From assembly GCA_902761665.1 (NCBI GenBank), contig CACWLA010000007.1:1-62495 (forward strand): a stretch of 62,495 nt of DNA, given 5' to 3'. The translations under genes were made by a program, and so were the position numbers. The notes beneath the pieces were generated by a model. That model was not told where the DNA came from, did no database searches, and was given only the letters and a program-made list of their open reading frames with translations. The DNA comes from an uncultured Lachnospiraceae bacterium. Lineage in GTDB: Bacteria > Bacillota > Clostridia > Lachnospirales > Lachnospiraceae. Positions 58,779 to 62,495 of the stretch are shown piece after piece (position 1 is the stretch's first letter; every line of letters starts with the position of its first letter).

Positions 58779-60212
58779 ATGTTTAACGTCAATTATAAGG
58801 AACTCACACTGTCGTTTAACGAATTCCACGACGTTTCGGCCAAAGACATGCCGCAGTACGGAGAATACTGCCTGCTCGAACTGAAAACGGGAGCGTATAC
58901 CGCAGGCGGCTGGTATCCGTCGGGGAAAGGTCATACCGCAGCAGGGTTCTTCTTACGCGGGACCGCCGACACGGTAGATTCGGAAGAAGTGGCAAGGTGG
59001 CACTCTCTCGATCGCTATGACCTTACGGACATCCTTAAAGATGAAGAGGTCAACTGGATCAATCTCGGGCCTGAAGAAGGCGGCCGGAATGTTCAGTTCG
59101 ACGGCTTTAAGTCGTTTGCGGACGGAAAGAAACCGAAAGAGGAGCAGTTCTGCCTTCTGATCATGAAGGACGGGAGCCTCGCGGCAGGCAGATGGAACAA
59201 GTGGCGCCGCCAGGCCGGGGGAGCCTTCATTTATTCGTCGGCATTGGCGAGCCACAGTTCGGAAAAGGTCTGGGCGTGGACGCCGCTCAGTTCCGATGAT
59301 ATTTTCGCGGCGGAGGTGGAAAGGGAGAACGAGAAAAAACGCGAAAAGAAACTGAACAAGAACCCTTCAGCGGATCCGGAACTGTTCAAATACGGAACGG
59401 ATATCAACGTGTATTACGAAAAAGCCCTGGAAAAGCTTCGTGAGGAATTCTATTGGGCTACTCTGCCGATGATGAAGAAGGAAAAGCCGCTCTGGCAGAT
59501 CGCGCCCCTTCACGGCAAATTAGTTTTCGGTCAGATCAGCAAAAACTATTATGACGATTCGGATGTCGTGACCCCGTGGACAGAAGGCACCACCGCGGAC
59601 GAGTTCATCGATTATCTGGTCGGATATACGCGCGATGCCGTGAAACGGTCGAATCCGGAAGAGAAATTCAAGTTCGGCACGGACATCAATGTCTATCTGG
59701 AAAAGGCGTTCAATAACGTAAAGAAGGATTATCGCTGGCTCGACAGGAAGATGCTCGGAAAGACCTGGCAGTACGATATCCGGAAGGTTGACGGAGATCT
59801 GGAATTCGTCAGAAAATGCTGGAATGAAAGCGAGTTTTCGGTGTACGACGTCGAAAGCGCCGAACGTTTCATCGAGAGTGTGGAGTACGATTATCAGAGC
59901 GAAGCGCTGCAGGCTAATAAGACCGTGGCCACTTATGCCCCTTCGTTCGGCCATATCAGCCTGCACGGCTGGAATCTGGAGCGCTATGTTTTCTATAAGC
60001 TGAAGTCCGGCGACTACAAAGTGAGCGTAACAGCCGGAGACCGCGTGACCGGCGGCAGCAGGGAGTTTTTCATTACGCCGTACTGCTTCGAGGCAAAGAC
60101 CTACGAGGAATTTCTGGACCGCTATCTGGAGATCGTTCCGGACTACTCGTTCGGACTCGGCAAAAAGGAGCTTCTGCCTGACGGGAATCTGAAAAAATTC
60201 CTTGGCTATTGA
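58779..60212 (+). CDS. Protein with two pairs of internal repeats, unknown
   Basis: Not recognised. The 477-residue protein has two N-terminal repeats, GEYCLLELKTGAYTAGGWYP (about 28-47) and EQFCLLIMKDGSLAAGRWNK (about 123-142), each of beta type, and two C-terminal repeats, FKYGTDINVYYEKALEKLRE (about 205) and FKFGTDINVYLEKAFNNVKK (about 305), each followed by a Trp-rich segment. A Lys/Glu linker sits between. No signal peptide or membrane helix is seen. The co-transcribed PrsW protease suggests a role in a cell-surface or stress pathway, but that is inference. Its 3' end overlaps the convergent acetyltransferase ORF. Confidence 0.82.
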   Translation: MFNVNYKELTLSFNEFHDVSAKDMPQYGEYCLLELKTGAYTAGGWYPSGKGHTAAGFFLRGTADTVDSEEVARWHSLDRYDLTDILKDEEVNWINLGPEEGGRNVQFDGFKSFADGKKPKEEQFCLLIMKDGSLAAGRWNKWRRQAGGAFIYSSALASHSSEKVWAWTPLSSDDIFAAEVERENEKKREKKLNKNPSADPELFKYGTDINVYYEKALEKLREEFYWATLPMMKKEKPLWQIAPLHGKLVFGQISKNYYDDSDVVTPWTEGTTADEFIDYLVGYTRDAVKRSNPEEKFKFGTDINVYLEKAFNNVKKDYRWLDRKMLGKTWQYDIRKVDGDLEFVRKCWNESEFSVYDVESAERFIESVEYDYQSEALQANKTVATYAPSFGHISLHGWNLERYVFYKLKSGDYKVSVTAGDRVTGGSREFFITPYCFEAKTYEEFLDRYLEIVPDYSFGLGKKELLPDGNLKKFLGY

Positions 60213-60672
60213 AAAGAAAAAAGGGAAAGACCGCCGCTATATCTCCATCCCCATGAGAATTACGCGATTCTCTTTTTTTGAATCCATGACGCTCATAAAA
60301 CTCCGGCAGGAAGCCCTCCGCCCCTGTGATCAGATTCAGGCCAACGATTCCCCGTTCCTTCATGTCTGCCTTGCACTTTTCCAGAAGCGTCACCGCAATA
60401 CCGCGCCCCTGATAATTCGGGTCGACAGCCAGATCATTGATCTCAAAAGTACGGCCATAGTGGAAAAGCATGGAAGCTCCGAGGATAAAGCCGACAACCT
60501 TGCCGCCGATCACGTATTCAAGCCCGTAGGACTGTCTGGATTCCATGATTTCCCGGACATGAATTTCCGCGTTTGCAGGTTCCCACGGATCGTTCCAGGG
60601 GGGACCGGAAAAGGCGGCGGCATAGATCTCACCGTAGCGTTTAATATGCTCCATCGTCATCGATTGAATCAT
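60073..60672 (-). CDS. GNAT N-acetyltransferase, 3' end altered by a homopolymer slip
   Basis: A 199-residue ORF whose first about 130 residues are a normal acetyltransferase (FEINDLAVDPNYQGRGIAVT with the Q-G-R-G-I-A loop, and EGFLPEFYERHGFKK). After that comes a run of seven A (60273-60279 on the minus strand). With six A the frame would read HGFKKENRVILMGMEI and stop at 60237, the usual GNAT ending, a 145-residue product. With seven A the frame runs 50 or more residues into the gene on the other strand. So the tail is almost certainly unnatural: a real slip, phase variation or a sequencing error. Confidence 0.75.
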   Translation of the reverse strand: MIQSMTMEHIKRYGEIYAAAFSGPPWNDPWEPANAEIHVREIMESRQSYGLEYVIGGKVVGFILGASMLFHYGRTFEINDLAVDPNYQGRGIAVTLLEKCKADMKERGIVGLNLITGAEGFLPEFYERHGFKKRESRNSHGDGDIAAVFPFFLFNSQGIFSDSRQAEAPFCRVRTSSPERSPDSGPEIPRRSLPRSSTA

Positions 60673-60734
60673 TTTTTTGTACTCCTTACAGCACCGGCTG
60701 ATGATTGTCTGTATCAGCTTCGCTGGCAGTTCTT

Positions 60735-61286
60735 TTATGAAATAACCTGATCACTGATTCCCTGGCATAGCTCCCGGTAAAACATGCTTGTAAAATCATT
60801 CATTTCCGCGCACAACGGAATCGTTTCCGGCAGATAGCATTTGTTTTTGTCCAGCACATGCTTTTCCAAATAATCCAAGGTTTCGATAAGAGACTGCCCT
60901 CGCACAGAACCGGTGATCAGTGTTTTAACCACGGCATATGTTTTACCGCCTTCCAGAACGTGAGCATCGTGTAAGTTCTTGCCCTCTAAAGTTACGGGGA
61001 TTTCCGGACGCTGAGATTCGTGTGCAATCAAAATACATTTTTCGATTAAGGCTTCATTGCAGCCTTTTTCTGATAAATAGGTACGTATGGCGATCTCGTC
61101 ACGATATACGAAGCCATGGAAAGCTAAGGCTAAACGTAAGGCCTCGCGGTCAACTTTGTACTTCCCCAACGAGATAATATGGTCAACCTGCTTTTGTACC
61201 AACTCGATGTGCCACAGATTATGCATGACATCTTTGTTTTCATAATATGGCTTAATAAATGCGAGCAGCTCTTCATCTGAAAGCAT
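60735..61286 (-). CDS. HD-domain family protein
   Basis: A 183-residue protein of the HD phosphohydrolase-like fold. NLWHIELVQKQVDHIISLGK has the first His, LALAFHGFVYRD replaces the usual HD pair by HG, CILIAHESQRPE has another His, and LHDAHVLEGG keeps an HD pair. Such small proteins resemble predicted metal-dependent HD hydrolases, whose substrates are unknown. The altered HD motif leaves activity open. It lies 4 bp after the NUDIX gene, whose end contains its ribosome site (AGCGGAGG), so the pair is co-translated. Confidence 0.8.
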   Translation of the reverse strand: MLSDEELLAFIKPYYENKDVMHNLWHIELVQKQVDHIISLGKYKVDREALRLALAFHGFVYRDEIAIRTYLSEKGCNEALIEKCILIAHESQRPEIPVTLEGKNLHDAHVLEGGKTYAVVKTLITGSVRGQSLIETLDYLEKHVLDKNKCYLPETIPLCAEMNDFTSMFYRELCQGISDQVIS

Positions 61287-61290
61287 GGTA

Positions 61291-61776
61291 TTATCCTCCG
61301 CTTTGGCAAAGACAGGACTTTGCCGTTAATGCTTCCACAACGGAACGGATCGGGGGAGATATTTCGGAAAGATCGATCTCGCCCAGGGAGAAGAAGCGGA
61401 GTTCCTCCATTTCTCCGTCCTGAGCCTTCGGCACACCGCTCCATCTCCGGCAGAGATAGACGATTTCGAAATTGGAGACTTCATCCCCGTTCGGATAAAC
61501 ATAGTGGGCTTCCGGGCCGGAATTTACGCAGAAAAACTCCAGTTCCTCCGCCGTCAGGCCCATTTCCTCGAACAGTTCCCTCCTGGCACAGTCCTCCGCG
61601 CGCTCGTCGATCTCACAGGCGCCGCCGGCATAGCCCCATTTGTGATTGTCCGAGCGCCGGCCCAGAAGTATCCGGCTTTCTTTGTCTATGCAAATGATGC
61701 TCGCAGCACACTGCATGATCGTTCTGTGCCCGACCAGTTTCCTCATTTCAGCCATGTACCCGGTCATTTCGCTCAC
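61291..61776 (-). CDS. NUDIX hydrolase
   Basis: A 161-residue pyrophosphatase. A full NUDIX box, G-x5-E-x7-R-E-L-x-E-E-x-G, is read in GGACEIDERAEDCARRELFE followed by EMGL. The N-terminus has the VGHRTIMQCAASIICIDK strand, as in ADP-ribose or nucleotide-type members; the substrate is not determined. The ATG has AGGAGTGAG upstream. It heads a two-gene unit with the HD protein. Confidence 0.93.
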   Translation of the reverse strand: MSEMTGYMAEMRKLVGHRTIMQCAASIICIDKESRILLGRRSDNHKWGYAGGACEIDERAEDCARRELFEEMGLTAEELEFFCVNSGPEAHYVYPNGDEVSNFEIVYLCRRWSGVPKAQDGEMEELRFFSLGEIDLSEISPPIRSVVEALTAKSCLCQSGG

Positions 61777-61804
61777 TCCTTCATCATTTTGGGTTCCGGA
61801 TGAT

Positions 61805-61918
61805 TCAGTATTCCTTGCCCTTTATCGCCGACTGGACAGCATTCCGGCAAATGTTCTCTTTGTTTGTCTTCACTAAGTGAAGGCCTATATTTTTAAGCTC
61901 ATAATTTGCGTTATCCAT
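61805..61918 (-). CDS. Short ORF (37 aa), possible remnant
   Basis: Reads MDNANYELKNIGLHLVKTN and KENICRNAVQSAIKGKEY. CGGAGAT lies before the ATG and a promoter further upstream, so it may be translated, but the length suggests either a small protein or the preserved front of a truncated gene. The frame is open upstream to 62011 without a site. Not recognised. Confidence 0.4.
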   Translation of the reverse strand: MDNANYELKNIGLHLVKTNKENICRNAVQSAIKGKEY

Positions 61919-62006
61919 TGTAATATCTCCGAGAGTTCCAGTTTTGGCAATATCACGATAAGCACCGGTTTGTCGAGGCCTTCGACCCTCAACACAGGCA
62001 TAGTAT

Positions 62007-62035
62007 AGCATAGGTTTTTTAATTCAGTGTGACAA
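62007..62035 (-). promoter_or_regulatory. Promoter of the 37-residue ORF
   Basis: On the minus strand TTGTCA (62035-62030), a 17-bp spacer and TATGCT (62012-62007), just before a second -10-like TATACT. Confidence 0.6.
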
Positions 62036-62047
62036 TTCCTGATAAAA

Positions 62048-62079
62048 AAGGCGGCTCATGATCTCATGAAACCGCCTGA
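62048..62079. terminator. Hairpin after the decayed gene end
   Basis: AGGCGG and CCGCCT with an inner CATGA / TCATG pairing form a hairpin, and on the minus strand TTTTTTATC follows. It lies 7 bp after the stop at 62086 and would end that former gene. Confidence 0.65.
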
Positions 62080-62085
62080 TCATAC

Positions 62086-62211
62086 TTATCTCTTTTGCTT
62101 CTCAAACCGAAGCATCCCGTCGAAGTCTTCACCCTCATAATTGTTTTCTTCGCCGGTTTCCGGATCATGAGGATCCGGATGGTGGCTGTTAAAGAATTCG
62201 ACGATTATATA
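62086..62211 (-). pseudogene. C-terminal remnant of a protein gene
   Basis: From a stop at 62212 the minus strand is open for 41 codons: YIIVEFFNSHHPDPHDPETG, then EENNYEGEDFDGMLRFEKQK and R, then stop. There is no start codon with a ribosome site, and a terminator follows, so it looks like the end of a gene whose front has been lost, perhaps through the nearby insertion element. The family is not recognised; the His/Asp/Pro-rich piece stands out. Confidence 0.5.
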
Positions 62212-62401
62212 TTATCCAAGTTCTCAACGAAAGCAGAATGAGCTCACTATATGTATTCCAGAAAAAGAGCATGAAAAAAGCCGGGGCCTGATTTTGCGTG
62301 TCGGTTCCCGGCTATGTAATGGTCAGCATTCAGTTTTAGAATCCATATGCGGCTATCCCGGCGACTGCGGAAAGACAGATTAGCAGGATCGGTGATTGAT
62401 A
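62212..62401. other. Non-coding stretch before the insertion element
   Basis: No gene is seen. The stretch is AT-richer than average. It contains, at 62272-62313, an AGCCGGG / CCCGGCT pair with a T6 run on the minus strand, which looks like another terminator without a visible gene. Probably what is left of a gene region disturbed by insertion. Confidence 0.5.
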
Positions 62402-62495
62402 TGTACCCCCTTTACTGGACAACACCAGCAAAGGGGGTACATTTATGCGATACAGTTACAAGTTCAAACGAGACGCTGTCGATTTATATCGGCAA
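62402..62495 (+). mobile_element. Left end of an IS3-family insertion sequence
   Basis: TGTACCCCCTTTACTGGACA (62402-62421) has the look of an IS3-family terminal repeat starting with TG, and AAAGGGGGTACA (62431-62442) inverts its start. Three bases later the first transposase ORF begins. The rest is beyond the window, so the right end and target duplication cannot be checked. Confidence 0.75.
62445..62495 (+). CDS. IS3-family transposase OrfA, N-terminal fragment
   Basis: Seventeen codons are inside the window: MRYSYKFKRDAVDLYRQ. This is the usual start of IS3/IS150-type OrfA proteins (Y-x-F-K-x-x-A-V-x-L-Y), which carry a helix-turn-helix for binding the terminal repeats. Only the first helix is present. 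Confidence 0.8.
   Translation, partial: MRYSYKFKRDAVDLYRQ

Noticed and set aside
1-62495. tRNA, rRNA, tmRNA or CRISPR arrays
   Set aside because: None was seen by eye; a dedicated search (for example tRNAscan or Infernal) could still find a missed small RNA.

Overview
The window reads as the chromosome of a GC-rich member of the Bacillota, most likely a gut or rumen Clostridia of the Lachnospiraceae/Oscillospiraceae kind. The basis is AGGAGG-type ribosome sites, Gram-positive lipoprotein signals, a lysine riboswitch, an OhrR-type peroxide sensor, PrsW and YhfC intramembrane proteases, and many small solo acetyltransferases and regulators. The taxonomic call is inference; no rRNA or tRNA gene was seen.

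Left part (1-21300). A pcp fragment is followed by a minus-strand stress group: ohrR, a glutathione peroxidase, a CDF metal exporter and a nitroreductase. OhrR carries its sensing Cys15 and is preceded by two palindromes 30 bp apart. Then come an M48 membrane protease, a glycerophosphodiesterase with asnA, a frameshifted flavin reductase, and a four-gene minus operon (FucI-like isomerase, acetyltransferase, esterase, CMD protein). An AraC regulator diverges from a seven-gene carbohydrate operon: ABC ATPase, permease, binding protein, permease, GH3 enzyme, beta-phosphoglucomutase and a GH78-like rhamnosidase.

Middle (21400-36500). The most unusual part. A single 7.7-kb gene encodes a 2559-residue soluble, helix-rich repeat protein with its own promoter and terminator and no recognised domain. 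About 5 kb further on, past three ordinary genes and a patch of decayed genes (a nonsense-broken ORF, a P-loop ATPase reduced to 35 residues), lies a second unrecognised helical protein of 730 residues. The two large proteins are the best candidates for something undescribed.

Right part (36500-62495). A MerR regulator with membrane and zinc-ribbon segments is coupled to a YhfC protease. An NhaC-family carrier lies under a lysine riboswitch. Then follow an M20 amidohydrolase, an AraC regulator, a polyferredoxin membrane protein, and a TSUP permease fused to a dolichol-kinase-like domain. A LysR gene diverges from a six-gene redox/efflux operon ending in ArsP. An AraC regulator precedes rhaB-rhaA-rhaD, which would burn the L-rhamnose that the GH78-like enzyme could release. 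The end holds a macro-domain protein, a CAT-like acetyltransferase, PrsW with a four-repeat unknown protein, a homopolymer-frameshifted acetyltransferase, HD and NUDIX enzymes, gene debris, and the left end of an IS3-family element running off the window.
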